The translations under genes and the position numbers were made by a program. 64,000 nucleotides of DNA from Pseudomonadales bacterium (GTDB lineage Bacteria > Pseudomonadota > Gammaproteobacteria > Pseudomonadales > UBA5518): contig JACKOP010000001.1 in NCBI GenBank assembly GCA_024234165.1, positions 744,001 to 808,000 of the forward strand, written 5' to 3'. Shown here in pieces: positions 12,001 through 17,971 of the stretch (position 1 is its first letter; each line of letters starts with the position of its first letter). Below the pieces are notes generated by a model. It was not told the DNA's origin, made no database searches, and saw only the letters and a list, made by a program, of their open reading frames with translations.

Positions 12001-12979
12001 CCTGCGGTCCGCTCAGCGACCACGTGAACGAACCGCTGCGGTTCAATGCATCGAACAGCAGCGAGCCATCCCCAGCGAGCTCGAAATCGAACGACTGCCG
12101 CTGCCCCGGCATCGCAAGGCGCCCACGCACGGTCAGCCCGATCGTGATCGTCTCGGGTGTGGTCGGGTCTGCGATCCGGTGCAGCGTGAAACCGTAGTTC
12201 GTGGCATCGCTTCTGTACGCGCGCCCCTCGACCAGCAGCGTGTAGGTGCCGTCCATCGGCAACGGCGCCAGTTCCTGGTCCTGGCTGACCGAGTTCATCT
12301 GGGTCGACGAGAACACCAGACGGTCCAGCGGATCGAGCAGCCGCCAGTACACATCGCCACCGGAGCGACTCGTCACATCGAGGAAGAAACGGTCCCCGGC
12401 GCTGCCGACGAATCGATAGACCCGCGTCTGGTTCGCAGGATCCAGCGTCTGCGACTGCGCCACCCCATCGGCCAGCTCGCCGCCCTTGGACAGATCCAGC
12501 AGCCGGAAGCCGTACGCACCGGTTGCATCCTTGTCACCGTCGACGCTGAGCAGGTACTCGCCTGCCTCGAGGTTCAGCACCGGGTTCGTGTTGAAGTCGA
12601 TCGAATCGGACTGGTTCAGCGCGCGGGACGAGACCACCGACCCACCCGGCCCGCTCAGCGACCAGTTGATGCGGCTGTCGTTGCTCAGCGAGTCGAATAC
12701 CACCCGCGTGGGGTCTTCGAGCGTGAAGGCATAGCGGTCGGTCTCGCCGGGGACGTCGAGCGAGCCGTTGACGCTCGCGACCACGAACGCAGGCAACGGG
12801 TCACCGGAGAGCAGCACGCGCTGCTCCATCGCCTCGAACAGCAGGCGGTGGCGTACCGGCGGACGCTCGGGAGCCGTACTGGCGGATGGCTTGCGTCGAA
12901 AACGATCACTCAAAAAACGCGCCAGTAAGGCGCTGCGGTGGATGTTTCCCTTGCCTCCGGGAGTATTGAACCTGCCCAT
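1..12979 (-). CDS. Giant LEPR-XLL surface protein with PPC-like, LamG, lectin-like and CARDB modules (3' end outside window)
   Basis: One frame stays open from ATG 12979 to base 1, about 4326 residues without a stop. I checked that the same phase holds near 12700, 5590, 3180 and at the left edge. GAGG sits 8 nt before the ATG. Residues 47-60 (LFEAMEQRVLLSGD) match the LEPR-XLL motif found at the N-terminus of giant bacterial exoproteins. Two beta-sandwich modules then alternate. Type A has RFDATAGERFFFDV...WRLVDPxGRxVFGP...YTLLVEGR; type B has YTFTLD...LxWSLSGPRGxxVSSRxF...LAAGDYTLTVDGxGDAxGDYAFRLLDL. I count about 12 of each, usually some 640 nt per pair, and they resemble bacterial pre-peptidase C-terminal (PPC) domains. 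LamG/concanavalin-like domains are coded near 11.7-11.25, 8.2-7.6 and 6.9-6.4 kb. A legume-lectin-like domain lies at 4.5-3.9 kb, preceded by a discoidin-like stretch at 5.0-4.5 kb. CARDB-type repeats fill 1.95-0 kb. The likely role is adhesion or matrix binding, probably via type I secretion; the C-terminal signal is not in view. Confidence 0.9.
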   Translation of the reverse strand, partial: MGRFNTPGGKGNIHRSALLARFLSDRFRRKPSASTAPERPPVRHRLLFEAMEQRVLLSGDPLPAFVVASVNGSLDVPGETDRYAFTLEDPTRVVFDSLSNDSRINWSLSGPGGSVVSSRALNQSDSIDFNTNPVLNLEAGEYLLSVDGDKDATGAYGFRLLDLSKGGELADGVAQSQTLDPANQTRVYRFVGSAGDRFFLDVTSRSGGDVYWRLLDPLDRLVFSSTQMNSVSQDQELAPLPMDGTYTLLVEGRAYRSDATNYGFTLHRIADPTTPETITIGLTVRGRLAMPGQRQSFDFELAGDGSLLFDALNRSGSFTWSLSGPQGTEVAARDFSQSDGRGIDGNPLLHLVAGHYTLTVDGVGDAQGDFAFRLLDLAGATAFTPGTEVAGRLDDAGTAFAHASTGAPLDYPEAETNRALRFVGNGAAVRVSDSASLRMSSALTIEAWIRPTGAGTGGGGVIVGKEGEYLLARFADGTIRWAFANTDPGWTYVNTGFVAPLDAWTHIAVVYDNGAVRTYANGALVHSYDGAGVIGDVDGGRNELRIGSREGIEQGFVGLIDEVRVWNVVRSEEEVAGKRTTLLGGGESGLVGYWRLDEANGVVVADRSSAGNQGTLVLAPVETQLYRFTASAGERFFLDAIDGTSPGFTVRLFDPFGNSVLSAGSRSFVDAPFTAAYDGEYVIAIEGFPGESMAPAAFRFKVQKIEDATASMSVGSLVSGAIEHAGQQRNYTFTLTEASRLLFDSRTYDNRLAWSLSGPRGAEVSSRSFTVSDSAEYGANSLLDLAPGTYTLTVGANGDATPAFAFVLMALAQAESITLDADVTGTLDPANATRVYRFDATAGDAVVFDRLSLSAGSPGWRLFDATGRQLFGPEYFDDRAPLTLLLSGTYYLALEGRIWDSGTISYGFNLRLQGNTPPPALEGTALTLGATVSGTIAAAGETDDYVFTVDEPTLVLVDSLAPNNNGSFRWTLTGPRGVEVSDRSFYYSESWEYGSANPAVQLVLPGTYQLRVRADGSTTGAYSFRVLDTAAATELTLGEASSATLNPANETDLYAFEASAGQRLYLDVAALSPDYGNWVSWRLLDPYGRQVLGPAGFNSNNASGGDDGFVVPLAGRYTLLVEGRIWVTQYTGSFAYTFDVHELVDAAPVALELGEVTSGTIAVAGARTTYTFTLDALTTLHFDSRTNSSTLNWTLNGPRGTVVSARALRSGDSVDGNSVLRLAAGDYTLVVDGSGDATGDFSFRLTSTASATELTPGTAVSGTLDPANATQAWRFDATAGERFFFDVQARSGGDVYWRLVDPDGRTVFGPRYMNWTDGSSDQDVLTLAKSGSYTLLIEGRYYTTGTASYTFNVQPVSDDEATLALDTRVDGGIAHAGQRDLYHFTLTAPTRLYVDSLTNNSALNWSLTGPTGTEVAGRSFTGSDSYDGTSLFTLPAGDYTLTVDGNGDATGDYAFVLRDLASATAITLGQTLNEVLDPANETDVYRFEGTSGDRLLFDILARSGGDVYWRLVDPSGRTVFGPANMNSAGYDVGPVTLTRDGTYTLFVEGRYYTSGSAAYSFRVQPVVDDVADIVPGENYGVDDHFVPGRIDGALQLDQYRWAEVAHDDALAMTGTLTFETWFRVDAYTGTWQALAYKGNGNGNQRSFTLWLNSSGYLHLSSGNNQNQSINTANGSVKLGQWHHVAAVMDRDTGVMTLYLDGVAAASGALSTTPSTANTNPLYLGGVREGWGSFVGAIDEVRVWNLARSAGQIAADYAAALQGDETGLVLYLPANEASGHTLGDASGHAHDATVRTLWDATSGVVAGRVATGESDYYRFTLDEERTFSFDSLLDNHYMRWYLSGPRGSVVSDRPFQQSDASDGTSILTLAPGDYELRVTAAPGNGGSYAFRLLDLGDAALLTLGETFSGQLRPGNETDAYRFDASAGDRLFFDVTTATGGAPYWRLLDPWGRTLWGPNYLPSDDVGLRTLPWSGTYTLLVEGRRDQLGAVTDYGLRVLPVADSTVAIAPGVASGMEPRWVEGQLGGAIGLNGLQYLEIADEADLEIGSAALTLEANVYIERFGNTWTPLFYKGNGNSAARSYSVWLQNNGSVWIGSTDASGQQSVQSVAGVLNAGEWHHVAVVFDRAGGGMRLLVDGVERLSGALRTQAALDQEVPLLVGYAPEPSTNYSGFIGRIDDLRVWQGARSNEAIAAAKDAALAGDESGLVAYLKADETVGDTLADASGHGNPALVRARTEGVVYGAIATPGQRVQHTFTLDEPGRLYFDALTNSSSLRWTLEGPRGVIVSEQRFDQSDSWDGRNSTSVFDLPAGDYTLSVRDTGDGTPAFAFRLLDLAAAGTITPGTPVSGRLSPVKQTMAYRFSASAGQRVYLDRIDDSGGDTYWRLVDPFGRNVFGPTAFNADAGLVTLAWDGEYTLLLEGRVQPDGDALYTFNVQPVSDTQTALTLGATVADAIAHAGDRHLYTFTLDAASRLCFDSLTNSSAFKWSLSGPRGTVVSSRAFSDSDSADFGASPVLDLAAGDYTLIVDPDNDAVGDYGFRLFDLGQAAELVLGDTVSATLASGRETLAYRIDAPARSRLLFDLLTENRDSAYWRLLDPWGGVVFGPSNTNDVHATLRDAGTYILLVEGRVNESNPVEFSFRVTDTVLPNPDNHTSQDFGEPGIPYVGASYGSGVAPMVLQAGHFPLTLSYNDVGVADTVFTGAPDDASAGLGKDGMLVYDLGGYRLIDGSGADLNVYEADSGAPEFDALRVEVSLDGVNYVDVTATAAARAPMGGGDEAHNNAGFARSYDLAGSGLAAVRYVRLTGLSGGAPGGDHGFDLDAIGLVNYRQPDGDPAPDPFLRLLPGSVTGINTIGFTATHPGVVPATVEAGFDLRITRVSNQGDGISFAWLDTSLWGRGGNAPQFGEEPNLAGSFGVGFDPVNNGEVSDNHVSLHFNGSKLAEFNLNTLMPGFRLDDGKFNHARIVIEATADGSTVSVYLTPEGGSEVAVVEDYFVAGMLPYEGRMAFGARNGGWRAHNDLDDVTLALTAGTAPVFPELTLGETTNGTLGTASEVDRFAFTLDASTRAYFDALTNNAALRWTLSGPRGTLVGGKSFTASDSAEGLSVLDLAAGDYVLSVQGATGSYAFRLLDLAQTTELALDTTVSGSFDPANETDAYRFTADAGQKVFFDITARSGGDARWRLIDPFGQVVFGPSGFNSTAYYEDVGPLTLAYAGEYTLLVESRYYQTAVQTYSLRVNTVSDDEFTLVPGETQSQAIAVPGQHDVYRFTLDEAKRMYFDFLSATTSYDNYYLRWTLSGPLGEVVSNRPFRASDSSDGTSILDLGPGEYTLTVHAPTDTSYAADITGSYGFRLLDLAAATPLALDTTVSSSFDPAAETDAYRFTAEAGQAYFFDITARSGGDAYWRLLDPFGRPVFGPSNFNNPTSYDVGPLTLAYAGEYTLLVESRYYQTAAQTYSLRVNTVNDRSLALALGATQSEAITVAGQRDVYHFTLDDAKRVYFDFLAANTNYDNYYLRWTLSGPQGAVASNRPFRASDSSDGTSIFDLGPGEYTLTVQAPVDTTYAADITGSYSFRLLDLASAGVLTPGTTVNATLTPSTETDAYRFDVVAGERFYFDVTARSGGDVYWRLLDPWGRPVFGPGVMNSTGDDVDVLELPFTGTYTLLVEGRYYTTGEASYAFNVSDVSLSAPIELVLGTRPGPDLVVQDLAVTAAGDGTIESGREITLSWSVTNSGDEAAAGPWDERVIVRNLDRGGELVANVLVAFAGDALAAGASAARSLVIRLPEGSAGAGRMQVDVLTDVANAVAEQGAFGQAENNNSARIEFGSELARYPDLLISNVVVEPAAGWAPGSSVTLRWRVSNAGNAPVRVPWSDGIQVRNLVSGALVYNASADAAIPADEELAAGAHIERSVSFAWPSGANAIGRFQFTLSADTGEKIAEGNAEGTGESNNTAQLTVISAPDLRVANLEVQPQNLKAGATVTVSWDDLNAGNAAPIGGWYDRIQVRNASTGEMLLDNQLQFDPAVGGAGVPAAGEARARQFVFTLPAGLRGAGELEITVSTDTRNDVREVADGFNAEGNNQALITRQAEAVDYPDLTVSALTAPTAARGGDVIELAWTVKNNGTVATAQSAWSDRIVLSRDNVIGNADDIVLATVARSGALAAGASYDAAHTVTVPLKLQGTFYLSVISDALGEVLEPDTRADNTWLPARTIALDAPYADLQVEVAVGPATASEGANAALVWRVRNLGDSVTDVGQWTDSVYLSSDTVFDASDVLLGQVVHSGVILPNETYTASANLALPYGITGSMYLLVRADAGLQVYEGAFENNNT

Positions 12980-13103
12980 GGCACCATCCTCGTTCGAGTT
13001 GTGACTTCTACTGCTTATCGCACGGCGTACTCGCGGACAATTTGCCACATATTCACATGGAAAAACCAGTCGCCGTCACCCGATACCTGCAGCCATCTGG
13101 CGC

Positions 13104-13979
13104 TCAGACTCGCATGAGCCATGTTTTTAGCAAAGAGAATGCCAATGCAACCGGTGGCGGCGCCACGAACGTTGCATCCGCAGCCGCTGCCAGCGCGGCC
13201 TCGACGCCGCCGCGGTCGACCCAGATCGCGCCATCCAGTTCACCGATATCCAGCACGACGACGTCGCTCGTGACCTCGGCGATGCAACCGATCATCAGCG
13301 ACGAGGGGAACGGCCACGGCTGGCTCAGCACGTAGCGCACGGCGTCGGCTTGCAGACCAACCTCCTCGAACAATTCGCGACGCACCGCCTCCTCCAGCGA
13401 TTCGCCCGGTTCGACGAAACCGGCCAGCGCCGAGTAGAAGCGTGGCGGGAAAACCGGCTGACGCCCGAGCAGCACGCGGTCTCCGTACTCGGCGAGCATG
13501 ATCACGACCGGATCCACACGCGGGAAATGCTCGGAGTGGCAATGCTTGCAGCGCCTGCCCCAGCCCGCCCGGAACAGCACGGTCGGCGCACCGCAATTGG
13601 CGCAGAACCGGTGCCGGTAGTGCCAGTCGACGACGCTGCGTGCGCCTGCGTACAGCGCGGCGTCGGCTGCAGGCAGTTGCGCCAGGCGCTGCATCACGCC
13701 CATCGAACGATCGACCGCCGCCGCCCTGTCGAGTTGCAGCTCGGCAAAGCACGGTACCCCGTCATCGAGACCAAGCAGCACGAGGTCGTTTTCCGATCCT
13801 GCGGCGGCAAGCGATGTCCAGCCAAGGCGCCCGTTCGGCTCGATCAGCGGTTCGAGCCCATCCAGTGCAAGCAGCCGCGCACGGGGATCCGCGCGGGCAG
13901 CGGCAAGGCCGCATTCGTCGTTGCGCAGGCGATCGGCGCGATCCAGCGTCGCGCCAGTGAAACCGGGAGTGATGGTCAT
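13104..13979 (-). CDS. nudC: NAD+ diphosphatase NudC (Nudix hydrolase)
   Basis: This cytoplasmic Nudix enzyme hydrolyses NAD(H) to NMN(H) and AMP; the family also removes NAD caps from RNA. The 291-residue product has the NudC layout. An N-terminal domain is followed by a four-cysteine zinc ribbon (CANC...CKHC), then the Nudix box (GFVEPGESLEEAVRRELFEE VG, matching GX5EX7REUXEEXGU), then the NudC signature SQPWPFPSS. The length is slightly above the 257 residues of the E. coli enzyme because of a longer N-terminal domain. It stands 22 nt after the nitroreductase-like gene on the same strand and 124 nt before the start of the giant surface-protein gene. The triad of zinc ribbon, Nudix box and QPWPFP makes the assignment firm. 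Confidence 0.95.
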   Translation of the reverse strand: MTITPGFTGATLDRADRLRNDECGLAAARADPRARLLALDGLEPLIEPNGRLGWTSLAAAGSENDLVLLGLDDGVPCFAELQLDRAAAVDRSMGVMQRLAQLPAADAALYAGARSVVDWHYRHRFCANCGAPTVLFRAGWGRRCKHCHSEHFPRVDPVVIMLAEYGDRVLLGRQPVFPPRFYSALAGFVEPGESLEEAVRRELFEEVGLQADAVRYVLSQPWPFPSSLMIGCIAEVTSDVVVLDIGELDGAIWVDRGGVEAALAAAADATFVAPPPVALAFSLLKTWLMRV

Positions 13980-14001
13980 ACGCGATCCCCGTCAACGTCA
14001 C

Positions 14002-14478
14002 TCAGGCAACCGGTTCGAAGACCACAACCGGAATATGCCGTACACCGTCACAGCGCGCCCGGTATTCGGCGAAGCCCGGATACATCGCCTCCAGGCGTGG
14101 CCAATACGCACGCTCCTCAAGCTCGTCGGCGATGCGCGCGCGCATCTCACGCACGCGGTTGCCTACCTGGATACGCACCCGCGGGTTGGCCTCGATGTTG
14201 CGAAACCACAGCGGGACAGTGCTCATGCCCCCCTTGGATGCAGCCATCACCACGCGCTCGCCGTCCTCGATGTACAGCAACGGCACCTTGCGCTCCCTGC
14301 CGGACGTGTTCCCGGTGGTCGTCAGCACCGCGACCTGCCCGCCAAGAAACGTGTTCCACAGCCGTCCGCCGCTGAGTTCGTAGACCCGCACCTGCAATGA
14401 ACCGACCTGACGGATGAACCACGAGCCGAACCGTTCCTGACCGGCGCTGTACGGCTTGATCTCCTTCGACTGCCCCAT
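14002..14478 (-). CDS. Deazaflavin (F420)-dependent nitroreductase family protein
   Basis: The 158-residue product looks like the DDN/F420H2-dependent quinone reductase family: a small split beta-barrel with RLWNTFLGGQVAVLTTTGNT SGR, then VPLLYIEDGERVVMAASKGG, then PLWFRNIEANPRVRIQVG. Family members reduce quinones or nitro compounds with reduced F420, but proteobacterial homologues are mostly uncharacterised and could use another flavin or haem. There is no signal peptide. It probably shares a transcript with nudC, which follows after 22 nt. The divergent msbA starts at 14620, so the promoters of both lie within 14479-14619. The family call is firm; the cofactor is not established, because no F420 biosynthesis gene is in the window. 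Confidence 0.85.
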   Translation of the reverse strand: MGQSKEIKPYSAGQERFGSWFIRQVGSLQVRVYELSGGRLWNTFLGGQVAVLTTTGNTSGRERKVPLLYIEDGERVVMAASKGGMSTVPLWFRNIEANPRVRIQVGNRVREMRARIADELEERAYWPRLEAMYPGFAEYRARCDGVRHIPVVVFEPVA

Positions 14479-14619
14479 GGGACTCTGCTCCAGGCACTGG
14501 TGATGGGCGACAATCTAGCTGCCCCCGGCTGCAAAAGCGATCAGCGCGCACCAGACCTGCCGAAGCCTCGCGGGGCTGCGTGCTACCATCCGGAACAATT
14601 TCATCGAACCGGCACACCC

Positions 14620-16407
14620 ATGGCAGATTCCGCCGCTCCGGCCACCTCGAGCACCCGAATCTACCTGCGCCTGCTGCAGAACGTGCGGCCCTATGTCGGC
14701 ACCTTCGCCGTCAGCATCCTGGGCTTCGTGATCTTCGCCTCATCGCAACCGATGCTGGCCTCCGTGATGAAGTATTTCGTCGACGGTCTTGGCGACCCTT
14801 CGGCGGCGCTCGACGTCGGCTGGAGCGTGCTCGACGGACTATCGCTGATGAAGGCGGTACCACTCGCGATCGTCCTCATCGCGTTGTGGCAGGGACTCGG
14901 CTCCTATCTGGGCAACTATTTCCTTGCCCGCGTTTCGCTGGGGTTGATCCATGACCTGCGCGTGAAACTGTTCGACAGCCTGCTGGCACTGCCCAACCGC
15001 TATTTCGACCAGCACAACTCCGGGCACCTGATTTCGCGCATCACGTACAACGTCACAATGGTCACCGGTGCCGCCACCGATGCGATCAAGGTCATCGTGC
15101 GCGAGGGGCTGACGGTGAGCTTCCTGCTGGTCTACCTGCTGTGGATGAACTGGAAGCTGACGCTGGTGATGGTCGCGGTACTGCCGATCATCGGCGTGCT
15201 GGTGACCCAGGCGAGCCGCAAGTTCCGCAAGCAGGCCACGCGCATCCAGGCGGCGATGGGCGATCTGACCCACGTCGCTTCGGAAACCATCCAGGCCTAC
15301 CGGGTGGTGCGCAGCTTCGGCGGAGAAGACTACGAATCGCAGCGTTTCCTGCGCGCCAGTGCGGACAACACCGCAAAGCAGTTGCGCATGATCAAGACCA
15401 ACGCCACGTTCACCCCCACGCTGCAGGTGGTGACCTACAGCGCCATGGCGGGCGTGCTGTTTCTGGTGCTCGCGCTGCGCGGCGACGCCAGTGCCGGCGA
15501 TCTGGTGGCGTACATCACCGCCGCCGCCATGCTGCCGAAGCCGATCCGCCAGCTCTCGGAAGTGAGCTCCACCATCCAGCGCGGCGTTGCCGGCGCCGAA
15601 AGCATCTTCGAGCAGCTCGATGAAACACCGGAACCCGACCACGGCCGGGTGGAGCGCGCCCGGCTCGAGGGCCGCATCGAGATCGGTGGACTGGACTTCA
15701 ACTACCCCGGCACCACGCAAACGGTGCTGCACGACATCAAGCTCGACATCGCACCCGGCCAGATGGTCGCACTGGTCGGACGATCGGGGAGCGGCAAATC
15801 CACGCTGGCAAGCCTGATCCCGCGTTTCTACGATTTCGAGCAGGGCCGGATCCTCCTTGATGGCGTGGATGTACGCGACTTCCGGCTGCGCAACCTTCGC
15901 CGGCACATCGCGCTCGTCACCCAGCAGGTGACGCTGTTCAACGACACGGTGGCGAACAACATCGCCTACGGTACGCTGGCCGGCGCATCGCGTGCCACCA
16001 TCGAGGCGGCCGCCGAAGCCGCCTATGCGCGCGAATTCATCGACCGTCTGCCGCAGGGCTTCGACACCCCGATCGGTGAAGACGGCGTCACCCTGTCCGG
16101 CGGTCAGCGCCAGCGACTGGCCATCGCCCGTGCCCTGCTGAAGGACGCCCCGATCCTGATCCTCGACGAAGCCACTTCCGCCCTCGACACCGAGTCCGAA
16201 CGCCACATCCAGGCCGCGCTCGACCACGCCACCTCCGGCCGCACCACGCTGGTGATCGCCCATCGCCTGTCGACCATCGAAAAGTCTGACCTGATCCTGG
16301 TGATGGACAAGGGCTGCATCGTCGAACGCGGCACCCACACCCAACTGCTCGCTGCCGGCGGACACTACGCGGCCCTGCACGCACGCCAGTTTCGCGATAC
16401 CGACTGA
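14620..16407 (+). CDS. msbA: Lipid A export ABC transporter MsbA
   Basis: This 595-residue half-transporter (permease plus ATPase in one chain) would flip lipid A-core across the inner membrane as a homodimer. An N-terminal six-helix ABC exporter domain (about residues 1-310) precedes the nucleotide-binding domain. That domain has Walker A (GRSGSGKST), Q-loop (TQQVTLF), signature LSGGQRQR, Walker B (ILILDEATS) and the H-loop (IAHRLST). The frame is open further upstream to 14500, but that stretch is Pro/Arg/His-rich and not ABC-like, so ATG 14620 (MADSAAPATSS) is preferred. In many gammaproteobacteria msbA is followed directly by lpxK. Here it is followed by REP-like repeats and an unrelated gene, so lpxK must lie elsewhere, or this is an MsbA-like paralogue. 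Confidence 0.9.
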   Translation: MADSAAPATSSTRIYLRLLQNVRPYVGTFAVSILGFVIFASSQPMLASVMKYFVDGLGDPSAALDVGWSVLDGLSLMKAVPLAIVLIALWQGLGSYLGNYFLARVSLGLIHDLRVKLFDSLLALPNRYFDQHNSGHLISRITYNVTMVTGAATDAIKVIVREGLTVSFLLVYLLWMNWKLTLVMVAVLPIIGVLVTQASRKFRKQATRIQAAMGDLTHVASETIQAYRVVRSFGGEDYESQRFLRASADNTAKQLRMIKTNATFTPTLQVVTYSAMAGVLFLVLALRGDASAGDLVAYITAAAMLPKPIRQLSEVSSTIQRGVAGAESIFEQLDETPEPDHGRVERARLEGRIEIGGLDFNYPGTTQTVLHDIKLDIAPGQMVALVGRSGSGKSTLASLIPRFYDFEQGRILLDGVDVRDFRLRNLRRHIALVTQQVTLFNDTVANNIAYGTLAGASRATIEAAAEAAYAREFIDRLPQGFDTPIGEDGVTLSGGQRQRLAIARALLKDAPILILDEATSALDTESERHIQAALDHATSGRTTLVIAHRLSTIEKSDLILVMDKGCIVERGTHTQLLAAGGHYAALHARQFRDTD

Positions 16408-16539
16408 AAGCGATGGCACCCGAACCGGCCAGACAATCGCGATCGATCAACGATAAGATTCTTTTCTATCGGCGGCGTCAGACGTTGACACTGATCGTCG
16501 TCACCCACGAGGAGGCCGGCAATGCTGACCGACATCCGT

Positions 16540-16697
16540 GTCGGCATGAATGCCGACCTACGTCCAACCGCAAACCGCAGGTCGGGTTTCAACCCGACAT
16601 CCGTGTCGGTATGAATGCCGGCCTACGTTCAACCCGTCGGCATGAATGCCGACCTACGTCCGACCTGTCGGCATGAATGCCGGCCTACGTCCAACCC
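16540..16697. repeat. Cluster of four REP-like palindromes
   Basis: Four copies of GTCGGCATGAATGCCGAC (or a one- to two-base variant), followed by CTACGT, begin at 16540, 16605, 16636 and 16667. Each core is an 8+8 bp inverted repeat around GA. The last three form a regular 31-bp tandem array. A second perfect palindrome, GTCGGGTTTCAACCCGAC, lies at 16581-16598, so the first unit is a double hairpin. GACATCCGT precedes both copy 1 and copy 2. Read on the minus strand each copy begins with GTAGG, as in REP elements mobilised by RAYT (TnpA-REP) transposases. No RAYT gene is in the window. The 372-nt gap 16408-16779 holds nothing else recognisable. Confidence 0.85.
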
Positions 16698-16779
16698 CAA
16701 ACCGTCCAACCCCTCGGCATAGAGGACGACCATTTCACTGAATCACCGCGAAGCATTTTCCACACGAGGAGCATGCGAC

Positions 16780-17256
16780 ATGAAACGTCCCACCCTAGGG
16801 TTCGCAGCGCTTGCAGCATTGTTGATCAACCCGGCCTTCGCTGTCGGCACCGATCACGACCATCATCACGTCGGACAGAGCGTCACGCTGCAGCTGAATG
16901 CCGGAACGAAATGGCAAACCGACGCACCGCTGCGCAGATCGATGGCTGAAATACGCCCATCCGTTGCCGCAAACCTGCACGCCATTCATGAAGACCGGCT
17001 GCCTGCAGAAAGTTACCGCATGCTGGCGAGGACGATCGAGGAAGCCGTGGCCACGATCATTGCACAGTGCAAGCTGCCGCCCGCAGCCGATGCACAACTC
17101 CATCTCATCGTGGCGGAACTCATGGCGGGCGCCCAACTGATGTCCAGCACGGCAGATTCCGGCGAGGCACGCAGCGGCGCGATCCGGGTAGTCGAAGCCT
17201 TGAACAACTACGCGGCGTATTTCGACGATCCCGACTTCAGGTCTCTCGAGCATTGA
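16780..17256 (+). CDS. Small exported His-rich protein, DnrO-like
   Basis: The product has 158 residues. Residues 1-21 form a classical signal peptide (MKRPTLGFAALAALLINPAFA), with probable cleavage after AFA, so the mature protein should be periplasmic. The mature N-terminus carries a histidine cluster (GTDHDHHHVG) that could bind metal. The rest is predicted alpha-helical with a single cysteine (IIAQCKLPP). The pattern AEIRPSVAANLHAIHEDRLP and the DnrO-like length fit a poorly characterised family often found beside cytochrome genes. That agrees with the cytochrome b561 remnant immediately downstream. The function is unknown; a metal- or haem-related role is inference from the His cluster and the neighbour. 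Confidence 0.75.
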   Translation: MKRPTLGFAALAALLINPAFAVGTDHDHHHVGQSVTLQLNAGTKWQTDAPLRRSMAEIRPSVAANLHAIHEDRLPAESYRMLARTIEEAVATIIAQCKLPPAADAQLHLIVAELMAGAQLMSSTADSGEARSGAIRVVEALNNYAAYFDDPDFRSLEH

Positions 17257-17322
17257 CGGGGAAGAGCATACTCACGCCACTCCACGCCCGTCGATGCAGG
17301 TGCCAACATCAACGCCGCTGCC

Positions 17323-17727
17323 GTGCGTGCTCTTGCTTCCACCTGCAAGGGCGAATGCACCAACCAGCCACAATCGAACACGCGGTACGCGCGCTTTTCC
17401 AGCTTCGTACCAACACCGCAAAATGCGATCGGTTACCTCAAGGACCTGGTGGCGTGTCGTGAGGCGCGCCACCTGGGTCACAATCCGGCCGGCGCCATGA
17501 TGATCGTGACACTGCTACTGATGCTGATCTGTACGGGAGCTACCGGCTGGCTGCTCACCACCGATACGTTCTGGGGCAGTGAAGCGATGGACGTGCACGA
17601 AACCTTTGCCGACGGCACGCTCCTGCTGGTCGGCCTTCACGTTGCCGGCGTCGCATTCAGCAGCCTGCGGCATCGTGAAAACCTGGTACGTGCGATGTTC
17701 ACCGGTCGCAAGCGCACAGGGGACTGA
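17323..17727 (+). pseudogene. Cytochrome b561-family gene lacking its N-terminus
   Basis: From about residue 20 the frame matches the C-terminal two thirds of di-haem cytochrome b561 / hydrogenase b-type cytochrome subunits. It shows YARFSSFVPTPQNAIGYLKD, HLGHNPAGAMMI, a membrane helix (VTLLLMLICTGATGWLL), then VHETFADGTLLLVGLHVAGV with the C-terminal haem histidines. The expected first membrane helix and its histidine are missing. Upstream residues (VRALASTCKGECTNQPQSNT) do not resemble the family. A deletion of about 60-80 codons is the simplest reading. The GTG at 17323 is only the first plausible start and has no convincing ribosome-binding site. Probably non-functional as an electron carrier. 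Confidence 0.75.
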
Positions 17728-17759
17728 GAGCGCTTGCGACATCGATGCGATGCATTGAT

Positions 17760-17836
17760 TGGTCGGAGCGGCGGGATTCGAACCCACGACCACCACCCCC
17801 CCAGAGTGGTGCGCTACCAGGCTGCGCTACGCTCCG
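17760..17836 (-). tRNA. tRNA-Pro (anticodon GGG)
   Basis: On the minus strand the 77-nt sequence folds as a complete tRNA. The acceptor CGGAGCG pairs with CGCTCCG, the D arm is GCGC-AGCCTGGTA-GCGC, and the anticodon arm is CCACT-CTGGGGG-GGTGG with GGG at positions 34-36. The T loop is TTCGAAT, the discriminator is A and CCA is encoded. The position downstream of ihfA and its merR neighbour matches the arrangement seen in pseudomonads. Confidence 0.96.
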
Positions 17837-17971
17837 ATATCTGTTTGCCGGCTCCGGTCTGACCGGCTCGCGACAGGCCGCGCATGATACCCGAACCGGC
17901 CTGCGCTGTGCACGCCATCAGTACCACCCATCAGTACCATCATCACCAGCGGCAAGCCATACGCGACCGGA

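Noticed and set aside
146..12928. Very long plus-strand open frames opposite the giant gene (146-4306, 5600-10987, 11402-12928)
   Set aside because: They are Arg/His/Val-rich with no recognisable domains and lie antisense to a frame with clear PPC, LamG and CARDB sequence; GC-rich codon usage keeps the opposite strand open.
12980..13103. A sigma-70 promoter for the giant gene (TTGTCC, 17 nt, TAAGCA on the minus strand)
   Set aside because: The -10 match is poor (2 of 6); not enough to list as a feature.
16540..16697. CRISPR array
   Set aside because: Repeats are palindromic 18-mers with near-identical intervening sequence, irregular first spacing and no cas genes; they fit REP elements.
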